From Pseudalkalibacillus hwajinpoensis (GTDB lineage Bacteria; Bacillota; Bacilli; Bacillales; Guptibacillaceae), in the NCBI RefSeq assembly GCF_039851965.1, contig NZ_CP156674.1, positions 558,001 through 622,000 on the forward strand: DNA of 64,000 nucleotides, given 5' to 3'. The notes below the pieces were generated by a model, which did not search any database, was not told the DNA's origin, and saw nothing but the letters and a program-made list of their open reading frames with translations. A program made the translations under genes and the position numbers. Positions 24,573 to 33,140 of the stretch are shown one piece after another (positions within the stretch are counted from its first letter, which is position 1; the number at the start of each line of letters is the position of its first letter).

Positions 24573-25202
24573 ATGAAAAAACTTGTTACGATGTTAATTG
24601 TTTTGCTTTTTGCATCTGGTATATTCATGCCAGATACCGCTTTTGGTCAATCTACATACACCGTTAAATCCGGTGATACGCTATGGAAGATTTCCAAACG
24701 GTATAAAATTGGGCTAACTGAAATCATCAGCGCCAACCCTCAATTTGAGAATCCGGATCTGATTTATCCTGGCGACCAGGTCAACGTGCCAACTGCAAAC
24801 CCGTCCATTAATAAATCAAAAGACGTGGGACAGCAGGTTATGGATTTAACGAATCAGGAACGAGCCAAAAATGGACTTGCACCATTAACATGGGATTGGC
24901 AAGTTGCAAGGATAGCAAGATACAAATCTGCAGACATGAGAAATAAAAATTATTTTTCACACCAATCGCCAACATATGGTTCTCCTTTTACAATGCTTAA
25001 AAATTTCGGGGTAAACTACCGAAGTGCAGGAGAAAACATAGCAGCTGGTCAATCTACTCCAGAGGAAGTCGTTAGAGCATGGATGAATAGTGCAGGTCAC
25101 CGTAAAAATATCTTGAATCCAGGTTATACCCAGATCGGTGTGGGTTACGTATCAGGTGGCTCATACGGTCATTACTGGACTCAGATGTTCATTTCCAAAT
25201 AA
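24573..25202 (+). CDS. Secreted LysM plus CAP-domain protein (SafA/YkwD-like)
   Basis: The 209-residue product has a signal peptide (to about residue 24, FGQS), a LysM peptidoglycan-binding domain (YTVKSGDTLWKISKRYKIG near 27-45) and a C-terminal CAP domain with HQSPTYGSP, GENIAAGQS and AWMNSAGHRKNILNPGY. Such proteins are cell-wall or spore-coat associated; B. subtilis YkwD has a similar arrangement. The ATG at 24573 follows AAAGGAGATG. It is divergent from the YugN-CBS gene and ends before a clear terminator. Confidence 0.9.
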   Translation: MKKLVTMLIVLLFASGIFMPDTAFGQSTYTVKSGDTLWKISKRYKIGLTEIISANPQFENPDLIYPGDQVNVPTANPSINKSKDVGQQVMDLTNQERAKNGLAPLTWDWQVARIARYKSADMRNKNYFSHQSPTYGSPFTMLKNFGVNYRSAGENIAAGQSTPEEVVRAWMNSAGHRKNILNPGYTQIGVGYVSGGSYGHYWTQMFISK

Positions 25203-25212
25203 CGCTATTATG

Positions 25213-25264
25213 GCCCCATCAAATCAGGAAAAAGTTCCTTTAAAACCTGTTTGACGGGGTTTTT
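25213..25264 (+). terminator. Terminator of the LysM-CAP gene
   Basis: CCCC.TCAAA.CAGG faces CCTG.TTGA.GGGG, followed by TTTTT. Confidence 0.8.
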
Positions 25265-25282
25265 AAATCTTCTTTTATTTAG

Positions 25283-25642
25283 TTAAATCTTCTCCACTTC
25301 CTCCTTTAAAAGCAAACCTGTGACTAACAAGTTCACTTCGTACACATCAAGCCCTGTTATCTTTTCAACATCATTCTTAATTCTTTCCTGAAGCATTAAA
25401 CAAGTGTACGGGATGTTCTCACCAAATGTTATTGCAACTTCTACACGCAGCGATAAATTAAACTCTTCCTCATCTTGCATGACAACAGAGGTCCTCCCCT
25501 TTCGAATCATACGTTTTAACGTATGTTTCACTGGAGATGAAATAAGCTCTACCCCTTCTGTCTCCTTAACTGCTACATCCAATATAAAGTCGATCACATT
25601 CTCTGATATGGAAAGGGTTCCCTGTTTAAGTTGTTTTCTCAT
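25283..25642 (-). CDS. Asp23/Gls24 family envelope-stress protein
   Basis: The 119-residue protein has the Asp23/Gls24 fold: a short N-terminal strand, LSISENVIDFILDVAVKETEGV, and a C-terminal helical half ending VNLLVTGLLLKEE. Members associate with the membrane through partners and respond to cell-wall stress in staphylococci and enterococci; B. subtilis has YqhY and YloU. Its job here is unknown. The ATG lies behind AAAGGGG. It stands alone between the LysM-CAP gene and the divergent permease gene. Confidence 0.86.
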   Translation of the reverse strand: MRKQLKQGTLSISENVIDFILDVAVKETEGVELISSPVKHTLKRMIRKGRTSVVMQDEEEFNLSLRVEVAITFGENIPYTCLMLQERIKNDVEKITGLDVYEVNLLVTGLLLKEEVEKI

Positions 25643-25796
25643 GCTGATCTGTCCCCTTTCTTACCTGCCGTATTTTATATTGTATGAAGAGACAAAAAGT
25701 ATTTATGTCCTTATTATTCATTGCTCTCTACTGGTAAAGCATAATCGTCCGTACTATAATATAGATAGATGGTTTGACTTAGAAAGGAGAACAAGA

Positions 25797-26855
25797 TTGC
25801 CAAAGTTCCTCTCAAAACGCTTTTTCATTATGTTACTTATCATTGTAGTTCTTGTAATAATAGCGTTCTGGATTTTACCCGTTTCTATTCCACTCATTCT
25901 TGCTTTCCTCAGCGCTCTTGCACTTGACCCTGCTGTTAAGCTGATTCAGAAGAATACGAAGTTAAAAAGGTATTTTCCGGTTATTATTGTCTTCACCCTA
26001 TTTGTTATCCTTATTGCTTTATTGGGTTACTTCCTGATCACAAAGGTTGTTACGGAAGGAATCGCCCTGGTTGAAAACTCCCCGGTATACATACAAAACA
26101 TCACTCGGATGTGGGAGAGCATGGAAACAAATATGGAAGCAGTCTCGAAAAGCTTTCCACCTGAATTCGTTCAGGAATTTACGAATCAAATTGAACGTTT
26201 CCTTGAAAACACCAAAAATACGATTAGCAGAATCGATTACTTAAAAATCATTACCATCATCGTGACAGGCATCCCAAATTACCTTGTTAGTATTCTCGTG
26301 TACTTAATTGCATTGTTTTTATTCCTTATGGACCTTCCAAGGTTGAAGAGGAAAAGCTATTCGTACTTATCAGAACAAACCGCTGAAAAAGTTCAATTCA
26401 TGACAAGTCGCTTATCCTATGTCATTTTTGGATTTTTTAAAGCACAATTCCTTGTTAGTATTATTATTTTCGTCGTCAGTTTAATTGGCCTCCTTATGAT
26501 TACACCTAAAGTGGCATTACTAATGGCATTCATTATCTGGGTTATTGATTTCATACCGATCATCGGTTCAATTGTTATTCTAGGTCCATGGGCAATTTAT
26601 TATTTAATCATTGGAGATATCACTACGGGTAGCCAGCTAGCCATATTAGCTGTTGTTCTTCTTGTTATTCGACGTACGGTAGAACCCAAAGTGATGGGAC
26701 AACATATCGGACTTTCTCCATTATCTACATTGATCTCGATGTATATTGGTTTGCAACTGATTGGAATTATGGGCTTTATCATCGGCCCAATTCTATTAAT
26801 TGCCTTTAATTCTGCAAGAGAAGCTGGTTTAATCAAAATGAACTTTAAACTATAG
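25797..26855 (+). CDS. AI-2E-type permease, YtvI-like sporulation membrane protein
   Basis: The 352-residue protein has about eight predicted membrane segments in the AI-2E/PerM pattern: two helices, a long extracellular loop with the helical segment around residue 100-150, then six helices with FIIWVIDFIPIIGSIVILGPW. This is the layout of B. subtilis YtvI, a sigma-E-controlled sporulation membrane protein, but the locus differs. The substrate is unknown. A TTG at 25797 is 7 bases from AAAGGAG; a longer frame starting upstream overlaps the Asp23 gene and is not supported. Confidence 0.85.
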   Translation: MPKFLSKRFFIMLLIIVVLVIIAFWILPVSIPLILAFLSALALDPAVKLIQKNTKLKRYFPVIIVFTLFVILIALLGYFLITKVVTEGIALVENSPVYIQNITRMWESMETNMEAVSKSFPPEFVQEFTNQIERFLENTKNTISRIDYLKIITIIVTGIPNYLVSILVYLIALFLFLMDLPRLKRKSYSYLSEQTAEKVQFMTSRLSYVIFGFFKAQFLVSIIIFVVSLIGLLMITPKVALLMAFIIWVIDFIPIIGSIVILGPWAIYYLIIGDITTGSQLAILAVVLLVIRRTVEPKVMGQHIGLSPLSTLISMYIGLQLIGIMGFIIGPILLIAFNSAREAGLIKMNFKL

Positions 26856-26856
26856 C

Positions 26857-26884
26857 AAAAGCGCGGCACACGCCGCGCTTTTCT
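26857..26884 (+). terminator. Terminator of the permease gene
   Basis: AAAAGCGCGGC and GCCGCGCTTTT form an 11-bp stem with an ACAC loop and a T tail. Confidence 0.85.
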
Positions 26885-26890
26885 AATGCA

Positions 26891-26926
26891 AAAAAGAAGC
26901 TGCTCATTTTGAGCAGCTTCTTTCAA
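26891..26926 (-). terminator. Terminator of the caa3 oxidase operon
   Basis: AAAGAAGCTGCTCA and TGAGCAGCTTCTTT form a 14-bp stem with a TTT loop; the minus-strand tail is TTTTTGC. Confidence 0.85.
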
Positions 26927-26931
26927 TCGTT

Positions 26932-27276
26932 CTACCAGATCATTCCCATTAGAGCTACGACACAAGTGCCTGCGACGAAAACTCCAAAGAAAATCCCCCA
27001 AGCAGGGTACTGATGCCCTTTGTGACTTAAATGCATGAACATATAAAGCTGAAAAACCAGCTGAATTCCTGCAAGGATCATAATGAAAATAACAGTGAAC
27101 GCATCACCGATCGCATCACTTGCGACCGCAACAAATGCAATCATCGTAAGGAAGATCATCATTGCAAAGGAAACGAGCTGTTGCTTGAATTCCTTTTCAT
27201 GAGCGATCTTATGGTGAATGTCGAGATGACTTTGATCATGTTTTGACAACGTTTCAGTGCCTTCATGATTTGCCAT
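26932..27276 (-). CDS. ctaF: Cytochrome c oxidase subunit IV (CtaF)
   Basis: The 114-residue product has three membrane helices after a charged N-terminus, the size and topology of caa3 subunit IV. It assists assembly of the CuB site in subunit I in relatives. It is last in the oxidase operon, 3 bases after ctaE, and is followed by the terminator. In B. subtilis ctaG follows here; it is absent in this window. Confidence 0.93.
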   Translation of the reverse strand: MANHEGTETLSKHDQSHLDIHHKIAHEKEFKQQLVSFAMMIFLTMIAFVAVASDAIGDAFTVIFIMILAGIQLVFQLYMFMHLSHKGHQYPAWGIFFGVFVAGTCVVALMGMIW

Positions 27277-27279
27277 TAA

Positions 27280-27897
27280 TTAACCCACCTTTCCCATTAA
27301 GTAAACGACTGTAAAGATAAAAATCCATACAACGTCAATAAAGTGCCAGTAAAGGGCAAATAAATAGAACTTTGGTGCCGTATACAGGTCCATTCCACGT
27401 CTTAGGTTACGGATAATAAGGAGTGTAATCCATGAGATACCAACAAATACGTGAGCTCCGTGTGTTCCGACAAGCGTGTAGAATGCAGAACCCCAAGCAC
27501 TGCTTTTAATCGTATGCCCGTACTCATGTACATAATGATTAAACTCATAAATCTCAAGTCCAAGGAACGCAAGCCCTAAGAGTCCAGTTACCACAAACCA
27601 ACCAATCATACGTTTAAAGTGATTTGTTTTAAGAGCCATTGTTGCAAATACTGACGTCAAACTACTTGTAAGAAGAAGCATCGTCGCGATAAATACAAGG
27701 GGAAGCTCGAACAATTCTTGTGCTGATACTCCTCCGTTTGTTGCATTCCTTAATCCTAAGTATACCCCAAAAAGCGAGGCGAAAAGCACGGTTTCGCCTC
27801 CAAGGAAAAACCAGAAACCAAGAAATTTGTTTTTACCGTCTAACGTAGCCCGTTCCGGATTAGCAGGCAATTTGCTCAGTGTTTCGTTAGCTTTCAT
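27280..27897 (-). CDS. ctaE: Cytochrome c oxidase subunit III (CtaE)
   Basis: The 205-residue product is the short, five-helix form of subunit III used by caa3 oxidases of Bacillus. It contains GTHGAHVFVGISW and the closing FALYWHFIDVVWIFIFTVVYL signature. It supports the proton-pumping stability of subunit I in the membrane. Its start overlaps the ctaD stop by 4 bases and ctaF follows closely. Confidence 0.95.
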   Translation of the reverse strand: MKANETLSKLPANPERATLDGKNKFLGFWFFLGGETVLFASLFGVYLGLRNATNGGVSAQELFELPLVFIATMLLLTSSLTSVFATMALKTNHFKRMIGWFVVTGLLGLAFLGLEIYEFNHYVHEYGHTIKSSAWGSAFYTLVGTHGAHVFVGISWITLLIIRNLRRGMDLYTAPKFYLFALYWHFIDVVWIFIFTVVYLMGKVG

Positions 27898-29732
27898 TTG
27901 CCTTTCCCCCCTTCAGCAGGCAAATCTTCTTTATGAATATGATAGCCATGATAATCAATGACTGAGCGAAGGATCATAGCTGCCGCTGTAATAACAAGCC
28001 CACCAATTGCAATCACCCAGTTTGAATAAATAGCCGCAATACCTGCAATAAACAGGCCAGCTGACAATACAAGCGGGAGAATTGAAGCATCAGGCATGTG
28101 TATGTCATCCAGAGGTTCAGCAGGAATCATTTCTTTATTACCCGCGCGTTTTTCTAGCCACCATGCATCAAGACCACGTATAAGTGGCGTTTGAGCAAAG
28201 TTATACTCTGGTGCTGGTGAAGAAATTGCCCATTCAAGTGTTCTTCCATCCCACGGATCGTTTCCAGCTTTTTTACCTTTAACAGATGTTTGGATAATGT
28301 TCCAAACCATAATTACTGTAGCAAGTCCCATTAAGAACGCACCCATTGTCGCCGCAAAGTTTGCTTCATCAAGACTTTGTCCAGAAAGGTATGTGTAAAC
28401 ACGACGAGGCATTCCCATTAAACCAAGGAAGTGCATCGGGAAGAATGTTAAATGGAATCCGATAAAGAATAACCAGAAATGCAGCTTTCCAAGGAATTCG
28501 TTTAATACTGTACCAAAAATCTTTGGCCACCAGTAGTACATTCCTGCGAATAGTCCAAATACTACCCCACCAACAATAACGTAGTGGAAGTGAGCAACAA
28601 CAAAGTAACTGTCATGGTACTGGTAGTCAGCAGGTGGAACACTAAGCATAACCCCTGTCATTCCACCGAGTACGAAAGAAGGAATAAATCCAACTGCAAA
28701 TAAGTTTGCTGTTGGGAAGCTAACTTTTCCTCCCCACATTGTAAAGAGCCAGTTAAAGATTTTCACCCCTGTTGGTACTGCGATGAGCATTGTTGCAACT
28801 GCAAAGATGGAGTTAGCAATCGGACCAAGTCCAACTGTAAACATATGGTGAACCCATACCATGAATCCTAAGAAACCGATTAGAGCTGTTGCGAAAACCA
28901 TTGCTGAATAACCAAAAAGACGCTTCCGAGCGAATGTTGCTATAATTTCTGAGAACATTCCGAATGCTGGAAGCACTAGAATGTAAACTTCCGGGTGCCC
29001 GAAAATCCAGAATAGATGTTCATAAATAATCGGGTTACCACCTGCTTCAGCTGCGAAGAACTGAGAACCAAACAAACGATCAAACATAAGAAGAGCAAGA
29101 CCAATTGTAAGCGCAGGGAATGCAAAAAGAATAAGACCGGATGTAATAAAGCTAGACCATGTGAACAACGGCATACGCATGAATGTCATACCCGGTGCAC
29201 GCATGTTAATAATTGTAACGAGGAAATTTATTCCCCCTATTAAAGTACCAATACCTGAAATCTGAAGTCCCAGCACGTAAAAATCTACGCCATTACCAGG
29301 ACTGGTAGTCGAGAGTGGTGCATACCCCGTCCACCCTGCATCAGGAGCTCCGCCAAGGAACCAACCAAGGTTAAGCAGAATACCACCTGCAGTAAAAAGC
29401 CAGAAACCAAGAGAGTTTACGAAAGGAAACGCTACATCTCTCGCGCCAATCTGGAGCGGGATGATCGCATTCATGAACCCAAATATGAGGGGCATGGCGG
29501 CCAAAAAGATCATGGTCGTTCCGTGCATAGTAAGCAGCTGGTTAAATGTTTCAGCGCCTACGAAATCAAATTCTGGATAAAGCAACTGCACCCGTAGTAA
29601 AATAGCTTCTAAACCGCCGAGTAGAAAGAAGAACGCACCGGAAGCGAGATAAAGGATCCCGATCTTCTTATGGTCAACGGTAGTGAGCCAATCCCATACG
29701 GGATTTTTCTTTTTATAAGCATGTGCTGACAC
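27894..29732 (-). CDS. ctaD: Cytochrome c oxidase subunit I (CtaD)
   Basis: The 612-residue catalytic subunit binds heme a, heme a3 and CuB and pumps protons. Visible signatures are TMHGTTMIF for heme a, FGHPEVYILVLPAFG with the CuB histidine and cross-linked tyrosine, HHMF for CuB, and FVVAHFHYVI for the heme irons. The C-terminal extension of two extra helices is normal for Bacillus CtaD. It follows ctaC by 26 bases in the ctaBCDEF operon and overlaps ctaE. Confidence 0.98.
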   Translation of the reverse strand: MSAHAYKKKNPVWDWLTTVDHKKIGILYLASGAFFFLLGGLEAILLRVQLLYPEFDFVGAETFNQLLTMHGTTMIFLAAMPLIFGFMNAIIPLQIGARDVAFPFVNSLGFWLFTAGGILLNLGWFLGGAPDAGWTGYAPLSTTSPGNGVDFYVLGLQISGIGTLIGGINFLVTIINMRAPGMTFMRMPLFTWSSFITSGLILFAFPALTIGLALLMFDRLFGSQFFAAEAGGNPIIYEHLFWIFGHPEVYILVLPAFGMFSEIIATFARKRLFGYSAMVFATALIGFLGFMVWVHHMFTVGLGPIANSIFAVATMLIAVPTGVKIFNWLFTMWGGKVSFPTANLFAVGFIPSFVLGGMTGVMLSVPPADYQYHDSYFVVAHFHYVIVGGVVFGLFAGMYYWWPKIFGTVLNEFLGKLHFWLFFIGFHLTFFPMHFLGLMGMPRRVYTYLSGQSLDEANFAATMGAFLMGLATVIMVWNIIQTSVKGKKAGNDPWDGRTLEWAISSPAPEYNFAQTPLIRGLDAWWLEKRAGNKEMIPAEPLDDIHMPDASILPLVLSAGLFIAGIAAIYSNWVIAIGGLVITAAAMILRSVIDYHGYHIHKEDLPAEGGKGK

Positions 29733-29758
29733 GAGTTAAACCTCCTTATTTCCGATGA

Positions 29759-30784
29759 CTATTCTTCAACCTTCAAACCATTCAAGTAAGCAACAAGAGC
29801 ATCAAGCTCTTCATCATTTAACTGATCGCCAAACTGAGGCATGTTATTACCAGGTTTGAAATCTGAAGGATTACTGATCCAGGCTTTGATGTTTTCATCT
29901 GTGTGGTCAAGTATACCTGCCACTTTTTCCCGATCACCAAAGTTTGTTAAGTTAGGACCTGTGTTACCGCCTTCACTTCCAACAGCGTGACATCCAATAC
30001 AGCTGTTCGCAAAAATCTCTTCACCTTGAGCTGCCTGGTCAGTTGACGCTGTAGAAGTAGCTTCTTTCATGCTCTTTGCCCATGCATCAAAGTCTTCTTT
30101 CTCCTGTGCAATGACTTTAAAGTCCATTAATGCATGTGATGGTCCACACAACTCAGCACACTTACCATAATATGTACCTGGTTCTTGAGCATTAAGCCAC
30201 ATTTTATTCGTTGTAGCTGTATTCGTATCCATTTTCCCACCTAGAGTTGGAACCCAGAACGAATGCGTTACATCTTTTGAGACAAGTTCAAAATAAACTC
30301 TTTCTCCAGTTGGAATATACAAATCCTGAGACGTTTTTACTTCAAGATCTGGATACTCAAATTCCCACCAGTATTGGTGAGCTGTTACTTTAACAACAAG
30401 TGCATCTTTAGGGACATTCTCAGTTCCCTCGTCTAATGCAAACGTCGTCATTACTGTCGGCACGGCAAGGATTAAAAGAAGAATAATAGGAACAACTGTC
30501 CATAGAATCTCTAGTACAACATTACCTTCCGTTTGCTCTGGGATTTCATTGTCGCTTTCACCACGTCGTCTGAAGCGAACAAGCACAACCGTATAGATGA
30601 GTGCTACCACAACAAAGACTCCAATCATGATGTAAAGGCTTAACATCATGAGATTAAATTGCATCTCAGCCCCTTCTCCCTTAGGGAGCATAGCTGTTAG
30701 CTGTTCGTTACCGCAACCCGTAAGCGTTAACGCAATTACCGATAACAGTGGTAAAAAACGCCAAACATTTCTCCAACGTTTCAT
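29759..30784 (-). CDS. ctaC: Cytochrome c oxidase subunit II with fused cytochrome c (CtaC)
   Basis: The 341-residue lipoprotein has a lipobox LTLTGC near residue 25, two transmembrane helices, a CuA cupredoxin domain with CAELCGPSH, and a C-terminal cytochrome c domain with CIGCH and the axial methionine in NNMPQFG. The fusion defines a caa3-type oxidase that takes electrons from cytochrome c. I prefer the ATG at 30784, with AAGGTG near it; an in-frame GTG at 30802 sits only 3 bases after another AAGGA, so the start is uncertain by six residues. Confidence 0.96.
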   Translation of the reverse strand: MKRWRNVWRFLPLLSVIALTLTGCGNEQLTAMLPKGEGAEMQFNLMMLSLYIMIGVFVVVALIYTVVLVRFRRRGESDNEIPEQTEGNVVLEILWTVVPIILLLILAVPTVMTTFALDEGTENVPKDALVVKVTAHQYWWEFEYPDLEVKTSQDLYIPTGERVYFELVSKDVTHSFWVPTLGGKMDTNTATTNKMWLNAQEPGTYYGKCAELCGPSHALMDFKVIAQEKEDFDAWAKSMKEATSTASTDQAAQGEEIFANSCIGCHAVGSEGGNTGPNLTNFGDREKVAGILDHTDENIKAWISNPSDFKPGNNMPQFGDQLNDEELDALVAYLNGLKVEE

Positions 30785-30897
30785 TTGCACCTTAAACCTC
30801 ACTTTCCTTAGTAGCTTTTACTCAAATTGAGTTATAGGAAGACAGGTCGGGCGTTCTTCCCCCCCCGGCCTGTCTGACCATCCATAATTGATCCTTA

Positions 30898-31839
30898 TTA
30901 AGGATTAATATTTACTGCAATCATGACAATGAACAGAATTGTAATGTAATTCAATGAATATACAAACATAATTCGTGCCCACTTAATGTCATCTTTCATG
31001 AAGAATCCAGCTACACCAATTGCAAACCATCCAAAGCCAAGGATCGCTGCAACTGTAACGTAAACAGGTCCAAAGCTATATAGAAGTAGCGAAACCGGTA
31101 CAAGCGCTGCTGTATATAATACAATCTGGCGCTTGGTCATTTTAAATCCTGCAACAACTGGAAGCATTGGAATACCTGCATCACGGTAATCGTCAACTCT
31201 TTTCATTGCAAGTGCAAGAAAGTGTGGCGGTTGCCAGATAAACATGATTAAAAACATTCCCCATGCAACAGGACTTAAATTCGGATCAATAGCTGCCCAC
31301 CCAATAAGTGGTGGAAGAGCACCTGAAAATGACCCTACTACTGTATTCAATGAAGTCGTCCGTTTTGTCCACATTGTGTAAAGGACAACGTAAATCACGA
31401 GGCCGAGTAGCCCGAGAAGAGCTGCCATTGGTTCAATAATAAGAAGCATGATTGAACCTACAATTGATAACCCAAGACCTACAAAAAGTACCTGTTTTGC
31501 AGGTATTTTACCAGTTACAGATGGTCTTGTATTCGTCCGCGCCATGACCTGGTCAATATCGCGGTCAATGTAGTTATTTAAAGATGTTCCCCCGGCGACA
31601 ACAAATGCTGTTCCTAACATCGTCAAAATTAATACCATCGGATTAGCGAATAGATCAAACCCTGCAGCAACGGAAGCCACCCACAATCCTGTAAATGCGG
31701 TAATCAAGTTATCAAATACAATCCCCAATTTTGTAAGGGTCAGGAAATCTTTCCAGGTACCCGTTGGATTTGCTTCTGAAAGCGGTCCAGGCTCCATTAC
31801 GCGGTTTGAAGCTTCGTATGCAGTTCTAGCCTTACTCAA
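30898..31839 (-). CDS. ctaB: Protoheme IX farnesyltransferase (heme O synthase)
   Basis: The 313-residue membrane enzyme attaches a farnesyl group to heme B to give heme O. It has the UbiA-family aspartate-rich motif NNYIDRDIDQVMARTNTRP and about nine helices. A TTG at 31839 is chosen because AGGAGG lies 8 bases upstream; an in-frame GTG at 31848 lies inside that ribosome site. It opens the cta operon (about 110 bases before ctaC) and is divergent from ctaA, whose product makes heme A from heme O. Confidence 0.95.
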   Translation of the reverse strand: MSKARTAYEASNRVMEPGPLSEANPTGTWKDFLTLTKLGIVFDNLITAFTGLWVASVAAGFDLFANPMVLILTMLGTAFVVAGGTSLNNYIDRDIDQVMARTNTRPSVTGKIPAKQVLFVGLGLSIVGSIMLLIIEPMAALLGLLGLVIYVVLYTMWTKRTTSLNTVVGSFSGALPPLIGWAAIDPNLSPVAWGMFLIMFIWQPPHFLALAMKRVDDYRDAGIPMLPVVAGFKMTKRQIVLYTAALVPVSLLLYSFGPVYVTVAAILGFGWFAIGVAGFFMKDDIKWARIMFVYSLNYITILFIVMIAVNINP

Positions 31840-32214
31840 TCTAAACACCTCCTTTTACAATCATCAATCTCAATCACATTAAACAATCTTATTGGAAGAC
31901 TGTATAAGCCCTGTTTGTCTAAATTATTCACGTATACCCCTCCAGGTTTTCTAACCAGCTGTTTTAAAATGTAATTCAATCTTCACATCTTCATATTAAA
32001 TATGTGTAACAGCTATGGTAAGATAATGTTGGTTTTGTTAGAGGAAGCAGTATCCGCAATCCTTATTCATTATAAACGAATCTAATTGTTTTGTATACGT
32101 TGTTTAAAGATGGCTGATTATGTTCTAATTTGTAAAATGATGTGAATATTGTCTCCCTCTTCCTATATTCATTGTACTACGGTTCACAGCAAAATAGATA
32201 AGAAGGTGTTATTT
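31840..32214. other. Divergent control region between ctaB and ctaA
   Basis: These 375 bases hold no gene. They are AT-rich and must contain the promoters of both the oxidase operon and ctaA, but I could not pick a convincing -35/-10 pair. An inverted pair of GATGTGAA-type octamers (TTCACATC near 31984 and GATGTGAA near 32141) is visible and may or may not matter. No attenuator-like hairpin was noted. Confidence 0.4.
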
Positions 32215-33105
32215 GTGAATAAATTGTTGAAATTGTTTGGGATAATCACGTCTCTAGGCATGCTTCTGGTTCTGTTAATGGGAGCAGTCGTAACAAAAAC
32301 GGGTTCAGGCGATGGCTGCGGTAATTCTTGGCCATTATGCTATGGAAAAGTCCTGCCTGAAGCACCTGAAATAGAAACGATTATCGAACTCAGTCATCGC
32401 GTTGTATCTGCCACCCTGGGCTTACTCGTTATCATTCTCGCTATTTGGTCATGGAGAAAGATGGCCCATCTTCGTGAAACGAAATTTCTAGCGACCGCAT
32501 CCGTTTTCTTAATTGTATTTCAAGGATTACTTGGCGCCGCAGCAGTTGTATGGGGCCAATCAGATCTTGTTCTCGCTTCACACTTTGGCTTTTCACTTGC
32601 AAGCTTTGCGAGTGTCGTATTATTAACCATTCTCGCCTTTGAAGCCACTGGCTCTCAAAAGAAGCCGAATGTTTCAAAGAAAATTCGAGTTCATCTTTAC
32701 GCTGTTACGATTTATTCCTATCTGGTCGTATATACAGGCGCACTGGTTCGCCACACCGGTTCAAGTATGGCGTGCGGTAATGTACCATTCTGTAATGATG
32801 ACCAGTTATTCGCGTTCACAGGTCAACAGGGTATCCAAATGCTTCACAGAACGGCCGCCATTCTTATATTTGTTTGGATCTTGTACATTTTAATAATCGG
32901 ATTAAAGCAGCGTACTGAATCAACAATGCGTAAAGGATTGATCATTGCTTTTATATTTGTAAGCCTTCAGGCACTAAGTGGAATCCTTGTAGTTGTTTCT
33001 AATCTTAATCTCTTTCTGGCTCTCTTCCACGGTTTATTTATTTCTGGACTTTTTACTGTCCTGTTATATCTCGTCATGCTCTCTCTCAGAAGTGCACGAC
33101 AATAG
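32215..33105 (+). CDS. ctaA: Heme A synthase (CtaA)
   Basis: The 296-residue, eight-helix protein oxidises heme O to heme A in two monooxygenations. The conserved cysteine pair GDGCGNSWPLCYG in the first extracytoplasmic loop, the second pair MACGNVPFC and the histidines (ELSHR, SHFGF, MLHRT, FHGLF) are all present. I chose the GTG at 32215, with AGAAGGTG 7 bases upstream; the frame's earlier in-frame extension to 32149 has no ribosome site. It is divergent from ctaB, matching B. subtilis. Confidence 0.96.
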   Translation: MNKLLKLFGIITSLGMLLVLLMGAVVTKTGSGDGCGNSWPLCYGKVLPEAPEIETIIELSHRVVSATLGLLVIILAIWSWRKMAHLRETKFLATASVFLIVFQGLLGAAAVVWGQSDLVLASHFGFSLASFASVVLLTILAFEATGSQKKPNVSKKIRVHLYAVTIYSYLVVYTGALVRHTGSSMACGNVPFCNDDQLFAFTGQQGIQMLHRTAAILIFVWILYILIIGLKQRTESTMRKGLIIAFIFVSLQALSGILVVVSNLNLFLALFHGLFISGLFTVLLYLVMLSLRSARQ

Positions 33106-33140
33106 GAAAAAGCTGCGCAGCTGCGCAGCTTTTTCCTATT
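33101..33140. terminator. Perfect palindrome between ctaA and pyc
   Basis: AATAGGAAAAAGCTGCGCAG is followed immediately by its exact reverse complement, giving a 40-bp palindrome. It contains the stop codons of both convergent genes and yields T-rich tails on both strands. Confidence 0.85.

Noticed and set aside
25404..25796. Extended frame upstream of the YtvI-like gene
   Set aside because: It lies on top of the Asp23 gene in the other direction and has no ribosome site; the TTG at 25797 is well supported.
31984..32148. Inverted GATGTGAA octamers in the ctaB-ctaA gap
   Set aside because: Two octamers 150 bases apart are likely by chance in AT-rich DNA and do not match the regulator sites I know.
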